A stretch of DNA of 64,000 bases. It comes from Bacteroidetes bacterium ADurb.Bin008. GTDB taxonomy: Bacteria > Bacteroidota > Bacteroidia > Bacteroidales > Tenuifilaceae. The number at the start of each line of letters is the position of its first letter. The stretch's first letter is position 1. The DNA lies in assembly GCA_002071445.1 (NCBI GenBank), contig MWFE01000030.1, positions 1 through 64,000 of the forward strand, written 5' to 3'. Below, piece after piece: positions 19,213 through 28,932 of the stretch. The position numbers were made by a program, and so were the translations under genes. Below the pieces are notes generated by a model, which made no database searches, was not told the DNA's origin, and was given only the letters and a program-made list of their open reading frames with translations.

Positions 19213-20142
19213 CTAATACCCTTTTTTTATGGGTATGTCAAACACGTCGCCATCGTTAGCAGGGTAGGTTTCAGGGAATATGGCCCGGGCTTGCTCAACA
19301 AGTACCGATACATCTTTGTATCTCGAAGAGAAATGTCCAATAATCAGCTTTTTTGCTCCGGCCATTTTGGCAATGGTGGCTGCCTGTGCTGCGGTGGAAT
19401 GCCCGGTGGCTTTGGCCATTTTTTCCATATCGTTGCCAAATGTGGCTTCGTGGTAGAGGATGTCCACTCCCTCAACCATCGGTGCCAACTTTTCGAAAAA
19501 TCGGGTATCGGAGCAGTAGGCATAAGAGCGTGGCAGGGAGGCATAGTAGGTTAGCACTTCATGTGGAATAATCCTCCCTTCAGGGGTTTCAAAGTCGCCA
19601 CCTTGTTTTATCCTGTTAATTTCGGCAAGGGGTATTGAGTATTTCTCTATCAACTCCTTTTTTATATTCGGATATTTCACGATCTCACGAATGATAAAGC
19701 CATTTGAGGCTATGCGGTGTTTAAGGGGAATGCTTTCAACTACTATATCGCCTTGCTGATAAATAACTTTGCTCCTTTTGGTGTCGAGGGATATGAAGCG
19801 TATGGGGAACATCAGTTCATCAACGAAAAAATTGATATTCTGCCTGAGAATAGGCTCCAGCGGAGCATGGGCGTATATGGTCAACTCTTTATTTCGTCCT
19901 AAAAGGTTCAGGGTTGAGATTAACCCTACCAGGCCAAGCACGTGGTCGCCATGGAGGTGGGAGATAAAAATGGAATCGATGCGGGAGAATTTGGCTTTAT
20001 ACCGCCGTAGTTGAATCTGTGTGCCTTCAGCACAGTCAATTAAAAACAACCGCTCACGTGCATTGAGCACGTGAGCGGAAGGAAATCTTTGCGATGTGGG
20101 CAGTGCGCTGCTACTGCCTAAAATGGTTATCGAAAAAGTCAC
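19213..20142 (-). CDS. rnz: Ribonuclease Z
   Basis: This 309-residue zinc endonuclease of the metallo-beta-lactamase fold removes 3' trailers from tRNA precursors. The motif HLHGDH (residues 62-67) binds the two zincs. Further ligands sit in YCSDTRF, LYHEATF and the C-terminal KKLIIGHFSSRY; the last contains the family's conserved GHFSxR signature. The start is GTG: the minus strand reads TAGTG, so the STAS stop and the rnz start share one base, implying translational coupling. It is the third gene of the rpsA-STAS-rnz operon. Confidence 0.95.
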   Translation of the reverse strand: MTFSITILGSSSALPTSQRFPSAHVLNARERLFLIDCAEGTQIQLRRYKAKFSRIDSIFISHLHGDHVLGLVGLISTLNLLGRNKELTIYAHAPLEPILRQNINFFVDELMFPIRFISLDTKRSKVIYQQGDIVVESIPLKHRIASNGFIIREIVKYPNIKKELIEKYSIPLAEINRIKQGGDFETPEGRIIPHEVLTYYASLPRSYAYCSDTRFFEKLAPMVEGVDILYHEATFGNDMEKMAKATGHSTAAQAATIAKMAGAKKLIIGHFSSRYKDVSVLVEQARAIFPETYPANDGDVFDIPIKKGY

Positions 20143-20507
20143 TACTTATTCTCACTTTCAGCCTTTCTGATTATTTCAGCTGCCTCGTTGCGAGAGTATG
20201 CAATGTTAAGAACTGTATCCAGCTGAGAAATGGTAATGAGCCTTTCGACAGCATCGGTGAGCCCGGTGAGCACAAAAGTGCCATTGGCATTTTTGCATAA
20301 CCTGTTGGCAACAAGAATGGCGCTTAACCCCGATGAGTCACAATATCGGCACGACGAAAGGTCGAGCACAATATTCTTTTCACCGTTGCCTGATATGAGC
20401 ACCAACTCCGATTTAAGACTGGGAGCAATATTGGTATCCAACTTTTCTTCGAGAACCTCTATCACCGTGTAGTTCTCAAGCTTGTTAATCTTAAATTCCA
20501 TTGCCAT
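20142..20507 (-). CDS. STAS-domain anti-sigma-factor antagonist-like protein
   Basis: This 121-residue single STAS domain is of the SpoIIAA/RsbV type. The phosphorylatable serine is S58 in CDSSGLSAI, preceded by the strand NIVLDLSSCRY. Such proteins usually switch an anti-sigma or kinase partner by being phosphorylated and dephosphorylated. No cognate kinase or sigma factor is adjacent. The gene lies between ribosomal protein S1 (27 bases upstream) and rnz (one-base overlap), an unusual place for a partner-switch component. The siaB/siaC phospho-switch 8 kb away is the only comparable system in the window; a link is speculative. Confidence 0.88.
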   Translation of the reverse strand: MAMEFKINKLENYTVIEVLEEKLDTNIAPSLKSELVLISGNGEKNIVLDLSSCRYCDSSGLSAILVANRLCKNANGTFVLTGLTDAVERLITISQLDTVLNIAYSRNEAAEIIRKAESENK

Positions 20508-20534
20508 CAGATTTTTGAGTTAACGGTTTAACAT

Positions 20535-22742
20535 CTATTTTGCTGTCTCATCCGATTGTTCGCTGCCCTCTTCTGCTTTTTTGCTTTTGGCTTTGGTTTT
20601 TGCTTTGGCTTTCACTTCTTTTTCAGCCTCTACTTCACTTTCCTCCTTTTTTGCCTTGGCTTTGGTTTTGGTTGCGGCTTTCTTCTTCTCAACAGGTTCT
20701 GTTGTTACTTCTACCTCTTCTTTTTTCTCCGTTTCCTCTTTTTTAACCTTAGCCTTGGCAGGTTCTTTCGCTTTCTTGCTTTCCTGAATCTCTACTTTCT
20801 TCTGATTTTCTTCGAGTTCGGTTTTCAGGGCAGCCAATTCGGAAATATCCCCTAAGGTAGTCTTTTCTAAACTAGCTTTCAACTTTTTTACAGCTTTTTC
20901 TGTGGTTGAAGTCTTACTTTTTTTCTCGGCTTTGCCTTCCGACTTCCTGACATCCTCATAAACTCTGCTGTGCGAGAGGATTATACGCTTAGCTGATTTG
21001 TTGAATTCAATGACTTTAAATTCTAACTTTTCATCAATTTTTCCTACCGTTCCATCCTCTTTTACAAGATGTTTGGGAGTAACAAAACCTTCAACCCCGT
21101 ATGGAAGGGCAACGACAGCCCCTTTATCGAACGTTTCGATAATGGTGCCCTCATGAATGGAATCGACGGTGAAAATGGTTTCGAATACGTCCCATGGATT
21201 CTCTTCAAGGTGCTTGTGTCCCAAGCTTAAACGCCTATTTTCCTTGTCTATGCTTAGAACTACCACTTCGATATCGGCACCAACGGTGGTAAATTCAGCC
21301 GGATGTTTAATTTTCTTTGTCCAGCTAAGGTCGGAAATATGGATGAGGCCATCTACTCCCTCTTCAATTTCAACGAATACGCCAAACGAGGTGAAATTCC
21401 TTACCTTGGCAGTATGGCGGGAGCCAACGGCATATTTTTCCTCAATCTTATCCCATGGATCGGGTTTGAGCTGTTTGATCCCCAGCGACATTTTCCGCTC
21501 CTCACGATCAAGTGTGAGTATCTGAGCTTCAACCACATCGCCTACTTTCATGAATTCCTGAGCGCTTCTAAGGTGCTGACTCCACGACATCTCCGATACG
21601 TGGATTAATCCTTCAACACCGGGGGCTATTTCCACAAATGCTCCATAATCGGCCATGACAACAACTTTACCCTTGGTTATATCACCAACTTTAAGATTGG
21701 GATCAAGGGAATCCCACGGATGTGGGGCAAGCTGTTTCAGACCAAGAGCAATGCGTTTCTTGGCATCATCGAAATCGAGGATAACCACGTTGAGTTTTTG
21801 GTCAAGCTCAACAATCTCCTCGGGATGGGTAACCCGTCCCCATGATAAATCGGTTATGTGGATTAATCCGTCAACACCACCCAGATCGATAAATACTCCG
21901 TAGCTGGTAATGTTTTTAACGGTTCCCTCGAGCACTTGTCCTTTTTCAAGTTTTGCAATAATTTCTTTTTTCTGCTGTTCGAGTTCCTCTTCAATAAGTG
22001 CTTTGTGCGAAACCACCACGTTCTTATACTCCTGGTTAATTTTAACCACCTTGAACTCCATGGTTTTGCCAACAAAAATATCGTAATCGCGAATGGGCTT
22101 AACGTCAATTTGTGATCCGGGTAGGAAGGCCTCGATACCGAATACATCGACAATCATGCCGCCTTTGGTACGGCACTTAATGTATCCCTTGATAATTTCA
22201 TCTTTTTCCAGGGCCTGGTTAACGCGATCCCATGAGCGCATTGAACGGGCTTTTTTGTGCGAAAGCACAAGCTGTCCACGCTTGTCCTCCTGGTTTTCAA
22301 CGTAAACTTCCACGACATCGCCTATTTTCAGGTCCGGATTGTGGCGGAATTCGCTTAGGCTAATAACTCCTTCGGATTTATAACCAATGTTGATAACAAC
22401 CTCACGTTTGGTCAATGCGATCACCGTGCCATCTACCACTTCGCCCTCACCCACTGACGAGAGGGTCTTGTCGTACATCTCAAGTAGTTCGGCTTTTTGT
22501 TCTTTGGAGTATGGCTCATCCTGTGCATAAGCCTCCCAGTCAAATTCTTCGGGTTTTACATTGACGACTTTGTCGACGACGGGTGCCACAATGTCTTCCA
22601 TGGGATCTTCATCCCTTTCGAGTTCGGGGTCATCGCTGCCCTTTGCTTCGGTACCTTCGTTCTCTAACTGAGAATCATCTTGATACTGACCTTCATTCTC
22701 TTCAAATACTTCTTTTGAAGCGTTTTCTTCTTGATTAATCAT
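20535..22742 (-). CDS. rpsA: 30S ribosomal protein S1
   Basis: This 735-residue protein binds mRNA and helps 30S initiation on leaders lacking Shine-Dalgarno sequences, as is normal in Bacteroidota. Six S1 OB-fold domains occupy residues about 95-600 (for example GVFIDLGGVDGLIHITDLSW and GVFVEIEEGVDGLIHISDLS). They are flanked by a ~90-residue acidic N-terminal extension and a ~120-residue C-terminal tail rich in K, A, T and E (KKKAATKTKAKAKK). The tails make it longer than the E. coli form (557 residues) and resemble the basic tail of the DUF349 protein at 5.6 kb. It heads the operon rpsA-STAS-rnz. Confidence 0.95.
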   Translation of the reverse strand: MINQEENASKEVFEENEGQYQDDSQLENEGTEAKGSDDPELERDEDPMEDIVAPVVDKVVNVKPEEFDWEAYAQDEPYSKEQKAELLEMYDKTLSSVGEGEVVDGTVIALTKREVVINIGYKSEGVISLSEFRHNPDLKIGDVVEVYVENQEDKRGQLVLSHKKARSMRSWDRVNQALEKDEIIKGYIKCRTKGGMIVDVFGIEAFLPGSQIDVKPIRDYDIFVGKTMEFKVVKINQEYKNVVVSHKALIEEELEQQKKEIIAKLEKGQVLEGTVKNITSYGVFIDLGGVDGLIHITDLSWGRVTHPEEIVELDQKLNVVILDFDDAKKRIALGLKQLAPHPWDSLDPNLKVGDITKGKVVVMADYGAFVEIAPGVEGLIHVSEMSWSQHLRSAQEFMKVGDVVEAQILTLDREERKMSLGIKQLKPDPWDKIEEKYAVGSRHTAKVRNFTSFGVFVEIEEGVDGLIHISDLSWTKKIKHPAEFTTVGADIEVVVLSIDKENRRLSLGHKHLEENPWDVFETIFTVDSIHEGTIIETFDKGAVVALPYGVEGFVTPKHLVKEDGTVGKIDEKLEFKVIEFNKSAKRIILSHSRVYEDVRKSEGKAEKKSKTSTTEKAVKKLKASLEKTTLGDISELAALKTELEENQKKVEIQESKKAKEPAKAKVKKEETEKKEEVEVTTEPVEKKKAATKTKAKAKKEESEVEAEKEVKAKAKTKAKSKKAEEGSEQSDETAK

Positions 22743-22796
22743 TAAACTTGTTTAAAATTAATAAGTTAGACATTATACGTAATAAAAATGTGAGTG

Positions 22797-22804
22797 CAAA
22801 AATA
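22797..22804 (-). promoter_or_regulatory. -7 box (TATTTTTG) for rpsA operon
   Basis: The minus strand is a full match to TAnnTTTG, 55 bases before the rpsA ATG. The -33 element is not evident. Confidence 0.45.
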
Positions 22805-22983
22805 CATAACTTTATCATTTATAGGAAAAAAAGATGATTTTTTTTGCTCTACGCGTTATGATTCAACGGCAAAGGCTTAACCAGATGTATTTAACGGAAT
22901 AAAAGAATTCCTACTTCGAAATAGGTTTAGACTTGTCAATGAAATAAATTTTTTATGCTTTCTGTTTTTAGGCTTGAATAACT

Positions 22984-22991
22984 TATCTTTG
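22984..22991 (+). promoter_or_regulatory. -7 box (TATCTTTG) for the nucleotide-sugar operon
   Basis: A full match to TAnnTTTG lies 69 bases before the uxs ATG. The -33 region is weak (TGTTTTT at about 22963). Confidence 0.5.
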
Positions 22992-23059
22992 AGCCAAGCG
23001 AAATTCGGCTTGTAGCCCCTTATTGGGTAAAATTCTATTTTTTACTATAAAAGCATCAA

Positions 23060-24004
23060 ATGAAGCGAATACTTGTAACGGGAGGAGCAGGATTTTTAGG
23101 CTCGCACCTTTGTGAACGGTTGCTCGACGAAGGCAACGATGTGATTTGTCTGGATAATTTTTTTACGGGTAGTAAGTCCAACATTGTCCATCTGCTAAAA
23201 AATCCATATTTCGAGTTGGTCAGGCACGATGTTACCATGCCCATTTTCATTGAGGTTGACGAAATATATAATCTTGCTTGCCCTGCTTCGCCCATTCATT
23301 ATCAGTATAATGCCATTAAAACCGTTAAAACTTCGGTAATGGGGGCCATAAATATGTTGGGCCTGGCCAAAAGGCTGAAGGCAAAAATCCTTCAAGCCTC
23401 CACAAGCGAGGTGTATGGCGACCCTGAGATACACCCTCAGCCCGAGAGCTACTGGGGCAATGTTAATCCCATTGGCCCTCGGTCGTGCTATGACGAGGGG
23501 AAGCGCTGTGCAGAAACGCTTTTTGTGAATTACCACGATCAGAACGATGTGGATATCAAAATCGCCAGAATTTTTAATACGTATGGACCGAGGATGCACC
23601 CCAACGATGGAAGGGTAGTCTCGAATTTTATCGTACAGGCCATTAAAAATCAGAATATTACCGTATACGGTCAGGGAACGCAGACGCGAAGCTTTATGTA
23701 TGTTGACGATTTGGTCGAGGCTCTGATTAGGTTAATGAATACAAACAATGGCGTAACAGGCCCTGTGAACCTGGGGAACCCCAACGAGTTCTCCATTCTG
23801 GAGTTGGCCAACCTGGTGCTGGAGCTAACGGGAAGTTCATCAAAGATTTCGTACCAAAGTTTGCCGGTGGATGACCCTATACAGAGACGTCCCGATATAA
23901 CCTTGGCAAAAAAATTACTCAATGGTTGGGAGCCCCGTATCCAACTGCGTGATGGACTTATTAAAACCATTGAATATTTTAAAGATTTGCTCAAGAATAG
24001 CTGA
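23060..24004 (+). CDS. uxs: UDP-glucuronate decarboxylase (UDP-xylose synthase)
   Basis: This 314-residue extended short-chain dehydrogenase converts UDP-glucuronate to UDP-xylose. It shows the NAD-binding GGAGFLGS (residues 8-15), the UXS-typical [29 protein letters not shown] and the catalytic Y144/K148 (CYDEGKR). The [20 protein letters not shown] segment is also characteristic. It opens a + strand run with rfbD and a phosphohexomutase, pointing to surface polysaccharide precursor supply. UDP-glucose dehydrogenase, which makes the substrate, is not in the window. Confidence 0.93.
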   Translation: MKRILVTGGAGFLGSHLCERLLDEGNDVICLDNFFTGSKSNIVHLLKNPYFELVRHDVTMPIFIEVDEIYNLACPASPIHYQYNAIKTVKTSVMGAINMLGLAKRLKAKILQASTSEVYGDPEIHPQPESYWGNVNPIGPRSCYDEGKRCAETLFVNYHDQNDVDIKIARIFNTYGPRMHPNDGRVVSNFIVQAIKNQNITVYGQGTQTRSFMYVDDLVEALIRLMNTNNGVTGPVNLGNPNEFSILELANLVLELTGSSSKISYQSLPVDDPIQRRPDITLAKKLLNGWEPRIQLRDGLIKTIEYFKDLLKNS

Positions 24005-24135
24005 TGCGGAATGCAAGAGAATATGCAGCATTTCGAATTAGAATCACGTACTTAGACAGCGTTTAAGATAACGCAGACATGGATTTGCTCTTTTTCACAC
24101 TGATCTGAATAGTTGTTTATTAATGCAATTTCAAG

Positions 24136-25014
24136 ATGGATCAAATAAAGGTACTTATAACCGGGGCTAATGGACAGCTGGGTACTGAGATACAGCGTCT
24201 GGCTCAACAGCATCCCAAGTTAAATTTTCTGTTTACCGATGTTGATACGCTGGATATTACTGATGCCGAAGCCGTAAAATCCTTCTTTCTGAGCTATAAG
24301 CCTGATTATTTAATTAATTGTGCAGCCTATACGGCTGTCGATAAGGCTGAAGAGGACGTGGAGAATGCCAATCGCCTGAATATCGATGCTCCGGCCATCC
24401 TTTCTGCTGCGGCGGATAGGGAAGGTTTTAAATTGATACACATTTCAACCGACTACGTTTTCAACGGTATGACGTGGAAACCCTACGATGAGGATGATTC
24501 TCCCGCACCCGCTTCGGTTTACGGATCATCGAAGTATGAGGGCGAAAAGGAGGTTTTGAAGTCGGAAAATGCGATGGTCGTTAGAACGTCGTGGCTTTAC
24601 TCCGTTTATGGTAAAAACTTTGTAAAAACTATTATTTCGAAGGGCGGTACCCTGCCCGAATTGAGGGTTGTGTACGATCAGATAGGCTGTCCTACCTGGG
24701 CGCACGATTTGGCCCAAGCCCTCGTTGACATCGTGGAAATGGGAAAGGATAAGTTTACCCCCGGTATATACCACTACTCCAACGAGGGTGTATGCAGTTG
24801 GTACGATTTTGCGATAGAAATCGTATCGTTCTATGATCTTAAATGCAAAATTATTCCTATCTTAACCAGCGAGTATCCTTTGGCAGCCAATCGTCCGCCC
24901 TATAGCGTTTTTAATAAACGCAAGGTGAAGGAAGTGTATGGAATTCGCATTCCACATTGGAAAGAAAGCCTGCTGAAGTGTTTAACTGCATTAAAGCAAA
25001 AAGAAGAGATGTAG
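24136..25014 (+). CDS. rfbD: dTDP-4-dehydrorhamnose reductase
   Basis: This 292-residue NAD(P)H-dependent reductase makes dTDP-L-rhamnose. It has an N-terminal GANGQLG nucleotide-binding loop (residues 10-16), NCAAYTAVDKAE, STDYVFNG and the catalytic pair Y129/K133 (VYGSSKYEGEK). RfbA, RfbB and RfbC are not adjacent, so the rhamnose pathway is split in this genome. It is 131 bases after uxs and 27 bases before the phosphohexomutase. Confidence 0.92.
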   Translation: MDQIKVLITGANGQLGTEIQRLAQQHPKLNFLFTDVDTLDITDAEAVKSFFLSYKPDYLINCAAYTAVDKAEEDVENANRLNIDAPAILSAAADREGFKLIHISTDYVFNGMTWKPYDEDDSPAPASVYGSSKYEGEKEVLKSENAMVVRTSWLYSVYGKNFVKTIISKGGTLPELRVVYDQIGCPTWAHDLAQALVDIVEMGKDKFTPGIYHYSNEGVCSWYDFAIEIVSFYDLKCKIIPILTSEYPLAANRPPYSVFNKRKVKEVYGIRIPHWKESLLKCLTALKQKEEM

Positions 25015-25041
25015 CAGTATCTAACCACAAAATTTACCACT

Positions 25042-26784
25042 ATGAAAAATTCTGAAGTTGATGCATTGATCCAGAAAAAGGCTGAGCAGTGGTTACAGCC
25101 CGAATTTGATAAGCATACCCGGGATGAGGTGAAAAAACTTATGGAGACCAATCCCAAAGGGCTGGTTGATGCCTTTTACAGGGATTTGGAGTTTGGCACC
25201 GGTGGGTTGAGAGGAATCATGGGAGTGGGCACAAACCGTATGAACAGGTACACTCTGGGAATGGCAACTCAGGGCTTGGCCAACTACTTGTTGAAGCAAT
25301 TCTCGTACCTGCCCGAGATTCGTGTGGCCATTGCTTTCGACTCGCGGAACAACAGCATGGAATTTGCCAAAACATCGTCGCAGATCATGAGCGCAAATGG
25401 CATTAAAGTGTACCTTTTTGAAGCTTTGCGCCCTGTTCCGCAGCTGAGCTTTACCATTCGCACTTTCAAGTGCCATAGCGGTATTGTAATCACTGCATCT
25501 CACAATCCCAAGGAGTACAATGGATTTAAGGTTTATTGGGAGGATGGTGCACAGATTGTACCGCCTCACGATATCAATATCATCAAAGAGGTGCAAAAAA
25601 TCTCTTCGGTTTCCGAAGTGAAGTTTGATGGCGATGATAATCTCATCAAGATTATTGGAACCGAAACCGATGAAATTTACCTGAACACATTGGCTTCCAT
25701 GTCGTTGTCGCCGGAGATCAATCTCAAACACCGTAATCTGAAAATAGTTTACACGCCCATCCATGGCACGGGAGTGAAGCTTGTTCCCAAGTTGCTGCAT
25801 AAGTTTGGTTTTGCAACGGTTACCACCATTGCCCAGCAGAATGTGATTGACGGGAATTTCCCCACGGTTGAATCGCCTAATCCCGAGGAGGGATCGGCCC
25901 TGATGCTGGCCATTAAAAAAGCCGAGAAGATTGACGCGGATATCGTTATGGGAACCGATCCCGATGGCGATAGGGTGGGGCTCGGCATAAAAAATCACCT
26001 TGGGAAATATATTCTGCTCAATGGCAACCAGGCAGCAACGCTGCTTATCTTTTACCTGCTCACCAAGTGGAAAGAGAAGGGAATGATCAAGGGTAAAGAA
26101 TATATTGTAAAAACCATCGTCACAACCGACCTGCTTGCCGACATGGCCAAGGAGTTTGGCGTTGAGTGTTTTGAAGTGTTAACGGGATTTAAGTACATTG
26201 CAGAAATAATCAGGAAGCTGGAAGGCACCAAAACATTCATAGGCGGAGGCGAGGAGAGCTATGGATACCTTGCGGGGACCAATTCGCGCGATAAGGATGC
26301 CATACTCTGTTGCGCACTGTTTTCAGAGATTGCAGCTTGGGCAAAGGATCAGGGTAAAACCCTGTATCAACTGCTCATTGAGGTTTACCTTAAGTTTGGA
26401 CTTTACAAGGAGCATCTAATTTCGGTTACAAAGAAAGGTAAAGAGGGAGCCGAAGAGATCAGTGCCATGATGGAAAGATTTCGTTCCAATCCACCTAAAA
26501 CGATTGGAGGATCGCCTGTAAAGGTGGTGCATGACTTTAAAAAGCAGCAAACTCAAAATATTGCCAAAGGGACGTTGGAGGCCATCAAACTACCCAAGTC
26601 GGATGTCCTTCAATTTATCACCGAGGACAGTACCCGGATTTCAATCCGGCCTTCGGGTACCGAGCCAAAGATTAAGTTTTACTTTGGAGTTAAGGGGCAA
26701 ATCAAATCGCCGGCCGAGTATGAGATAGTGTTGAAAAAGCTGGATGCGAAGATTGAAGGGATTATCAAGGAGATGAATTTGTAG
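25042..26784 (+). CDS. Phosphoglucomutase/phosphomannomutase family phosphohexomutase
   Basis: This 580-residue alpha-D-phosphohexomutase interconverts sugar 1- and 6-phosphates. It has FGTGGLRGIMGVG near residue 51, the phosphoserine loop TASHNPKEYNG (S153), the metal loop GTDPDGDRVG, the sugar-specificity loop GGGEESYG and the phosphate-binding loop RPSGTEPKIKFY. Length and motifs fit the PgcA/PGM2-like subfamily. It would feed glucose-1-phosphate to the nucleotide-sugar genes before it. Whether glucose or mannose is preferred is not settled by the motifs. Confidence 0.93.
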   Translation: MKNSEVDALIQKKAEQWLQPEFDKHTRDEVKKLMETNPKGLVDAFYRDLEFGTGGLRGIMGVGTNRMNRYTLGMATQGLANYLLKQFSYLPEIRVAIAFDSRNNSMEFAKTSSQIMSANGIKVYLFEALRPVPQLSFTIRTFKCHSGIVITASHNPKEYNGFKVYWEDGAQIVPPHDINIIKEVQKISSVSEVKFDGDDNLIKIIGTETDEIYLNTLASMSLSPEINLKHRNLKIVYTPIHGTGVKLVPKLLHKFGFATVTTIAQQNVIDGNFPTVESPNPEEGSALMLAIKKAEKIDADIVMGTDPDGDRVGLGIKNHLGKYILLNGNQAATLLIFYLLTKWKEKGMIKGKEYIVKTIVTTDLLADMAKEFGVECFEVLTGFKYIAEIIRKLEGTKTFIGGGEESYGYLAGTNSRDKDAILCCALFSEIAAWAKDQGKTLYQLLIEVYLKFGLYKEHLISVTKKGKEGAEEISAMMERFRSNPPKTIGGSPVKVVHDFKKQQTQNIAKGTLEAIKLPKSDVLQFITEDSTRISIRPSGTEPKIKFYFGVKGQIKSPAEYEIVLKKLDAKIEGIIKEMNL

Positions 26785-26826
26785 GGTCTATCATAAAATT
26801 TTGAAATCAAGTATTACCCATTGGAT

Positions 26827-27243
26827 ATGAAAAGTTTTCGGAAGGAGTTGTGGTTTGAGACCAGCAGGCGTCGTGAGTTGATAAACATTACCCCTTCGGT
26901 TATGCAATGCCTCAAGGAGAGCGGCGTGCAGGAAGGGCTGCTGCTGGTTAACGCCATGCACATAACCTCGAGCGTTTTTATTAATGACGATGAATCGGGG
27001 CTGCACCACGATTTTGAGGTTTGGCTGGAGAAGTTGGCCCCCGAAAAACCCTATTCGCAGTATAAGCACAATGGTTTTGAGGATAATGCCGATGCCCATT
27101 TGAAGCGCACCATCATGGGGCGCGAGGTGGTGGTGGCCATTACCGAAGGGAAGTTGGATTTTGGCCCCTGGGAGCAAATTTTCTATGGTGAGTTCGATGG
27201 GAAACGACGGAAGCGGGTACTTGTGAAGATAATCGGTGAATAG
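26827..27243 (+). CDS. yjbQ: YjbQ-family protein (UPF0047)
   Basis: This roughly 138-residue protein belongs to the YjbQ/UPF0047 family, which forms a trimeric beta barrel and has weak thiamine-phosphate synthase activity in E. coli. The conserved core [22 protein letters not shown] and the histidine pair [15 protein letters not shown] are visible. The track frame begins with TTG at 26821; the ATG two codons later is preferred. It follows the phosphohexomutase by about 40 bases and converges on tatD, with only four bases between the stops. Biological role is unclear. Confidence 0.85.
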   Translation: MKSFRKELWFETSRRRELINITPSVMQCLKESGVQEGLLLVNAMHITSSVFINDDESGLHHDFEVWLEKLAPEKPYSQYKHNGFEDNADAHLKRTIMGREVVVAITEGKLDFGPWEQIFYGEFDGKRRKRVLVKIIGE

Positions 27244-27247
27244 TTTA

Positions 27248-27907
27248 CTAACGGTTGAAGAAATCATTAAAATTTGCCTCAATAATCCGGGCGAAATCGT
27301 CAGGTGTTTTGTTTAACCTCTGCGCAGCATGGTTGTATAAATCGGCAATTGTAGCGCCCGAATCATCGGTTTCAAGGAAAAGGCGGTTGAGTGGTATGGC
27401 TTCCAATGATTCCAAAACTTTGCTTTGGCTATCGAGGATGTGGTGCCCAAACGAGAGGTAAAACCCCAGTTTAACCAGCTGCAGAGCCTGACGGGCATTG
27501 CCCCTGAATCCATGAATGGCCCACTGAAGAGTACCGGTATCATAACCTTTCTTCATTCGAACCAGTTCATCCCAAGCTTTTACGCAGTGGATAATTACCG
27601 GTTTGTTCACAGCTTGGGCAATGGCCAACTGCTCGGCAAATACACGCTTTTGAACATCAAGCGTGGGGCCTCGCAATTTGTCAAGCCCTATTTCGCCAAT
27701 ACCTATGACGTTGGGTTGTAAAGAAATGGTTTTTAAAATGTTCAACTGTTCCTCCATATTCCCCTGATGGGCATACCAGGGATGAATGCCAACGGTATAA
27801 AGCTTATCAGCTTCAATTTGGGCAATATCGTTTGTGGATAAGCTTCTTACCTCAACGGTATTGTCGATCATTGAATGCAAATGTGTATGGAAATTGATGT
27901 ACCTCAT
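27248..27907 (-). CDS. TatD-family metal-dependent hydrolase
   Basis: This 219-residue TIM-barrel hydrolase is of the TatD type, whose members are 3'-5' exonucleases or D-aminoacyl-tRNA-related hydrolases. It shows HTHLHS (residues 7-12) for metal 1, GEIGLDKLRG, IHCVKAWDEL, and LFLETDDSG near the C-terminus. It is shorter than E. coli TatD (260). It follows the PhnP-like hydrolase gene by 59 bases on the same strand and is probably co-transcribed. Confidence 0.88.
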   Translation of the reverse strand: MRYINFHTHLHSMIDNTVEVRSLSTNDIAQIEADKLYTVGIHPWYAHQGNMEEQLNILKTISLQPNVIGIGEIGLDKLRGPTLDVQKRVFAEQLAIAQAVNKPVIIHCVKAWDELVRMKKGYDTGTLQWAIHGFRGNARQALQLVKLGFYLSFGHHILDSQSKVLESLEAIPLNRLFLETDDSGATIADLYNHAAQRLNKTPDDFARIIEANFNDFFNR

Positions 27908-27966
27908 GGAGTTGTTTTCAACGTTCTGCCATAGTAAACACTCTTGCTACCCAAAAGGGTAAAAAA

Positions 27967-28728
27967 TTATAGATCAACGGTGAGCCCATCGAATGCCAAA
28001 AAAACATTTTGCGGCAATTCCTTTTGAACCTCAGCATGAAGCCCCATCTGGTGGCTTATATGGGTTATGTACGCCTGTTGTGGTTTAACTTCGGCAATCA
28101 GGGCAAGGGCTTCACGGAGTGAAAAATGCGATAAATGCTTCCTCTGCCTGAGGGCATTAACAATAAGGCAGCTTGTTCCGGCCATTTTCTCCTTTTCCTC
28201 GTCGGCAATGCCATTGGCATCAGTAATGTACGTCAGATCGTCGATGCGAAACCCATATACCGGCATTTTGTGATGCATAACCCTAATGGGTAGTACGTCT
28301 ATACTATTTACCCTGAACGACCTGCCGTCGATGACATGTAAATTCATTTCGGGAGAGCCTGGGTACTTATCCTCACTGAATACGTATCCGAAAATATTCT
28401 TAATGGCTGTATGCACCCTTGGTTCTGCCCATATATCCATGGGTCGGTTCAAAAAGTAGTTGAAAGCACGGATATCGTCGAGCCCGGCAATATGATCACG
28501 GTGTTCGTGTGTAACAAGGATGGCATCCAGATTCATAACATTGGCCGTGAGCATTTGCTGACGAAAGTCGGGCCCTGCATCAATAAGCACCGTGCTTCCG
28601 TTATGCTCTATCAGTGCTGAGGTTCGCAACCTTCGGTCGCGTGGATCTTCCGAATGGCAGACCTGACAAGGGCAGGTAATTACAGGGACACCTTGTGATG
28701 TTCCGGTTCCTAAAAAGGTTATTCTCAC
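27967..28728 (-). CDS. PhnP-like metallo-beta-lactamase-fold phosphodiesterase
   Basis: This 253-residue hydrolase has the MBL metal motif THEHRDH (H74, H76, D78, H79) and the cysteine cluster CPCQVC (C19, C21, C24) that binds a structural zinc in PhnP-type cyclic-phosphate phosphodiesterases. The C-terminal THISHQMG is also family-typical. There is no phn cluster here, so the substrate is open. The start codon is GTG at 28728. A good promoter lies 57-87 bases upstream. Confidence 0.9.
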   Translation of the reverse strand: MRITFLGTGTSQGVPVITCPCQVCHSEDPRDRRLRTSALIEHNGSTVLIDAGPDFRQQMLTANVMNLDAILVTHEHRDHIAGLDDIRAFNYFLNRPMDIWAEPRVHTAIKNIFGYVFSEDKYPGSPEMNLHVIDGRSFRVNSIDVLPIRVMHHKMPVYGFRIDDLTYITDANGIADEEKEKMAGTSCLIVNALRQRKHLSHFSLREALALIAEVKPQQAYITHISHQMGLHAEVQKELPQNVFLAFDGLTVDL

Positions 28729-28784
28729 TGCTTCAAGAGATTCGATTGGTTACAATAAAATGACCTCTGTATGGCGTAATCGTT

Positions 28785-28815
28785 CAAAAGTACATGAAAT
28801 TTTTGTTCATGCCAA
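28785..28815 (-). promoter_or_regulatory. Promoter for the PhnP-like/TatD operon
   Basis: The minus strand has TTG (28813-28815), about 20 bases, then TACTTTTG (28785-28792), a full -7 match. Confidence 0.55.
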
Positions 28816-28932
28816 CGAAAACGTTCTCATCTTTTTAGCTGCCAAATCGGCAAAGAACCTCTTTCAGGTGTATTGGACAACTATGATTGTTCTAAGATAG
28901 TGATAATCAAATGGTAATTGATATAAGAATTC

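Larger units (their letters stand above)
22743..23059. other. Divergent intergenic region between rpsA and uxs
   Basis: This A+T-rich 317-base spacer holds the two divergent promoters listed separately and no reading frame worth reporting. The stretch between about 22805 and 22980 shows no motif I can name. Confidence 0.7.

Noticed and set aside
27948..27963. Short hairpin TACCC-AAAA-GGGTA between the PhnP-like and tatD genes
   Set aside because: The stem is five bases and in the direction of transcription the T run precedes rather than follows it, so it is not a terminator.
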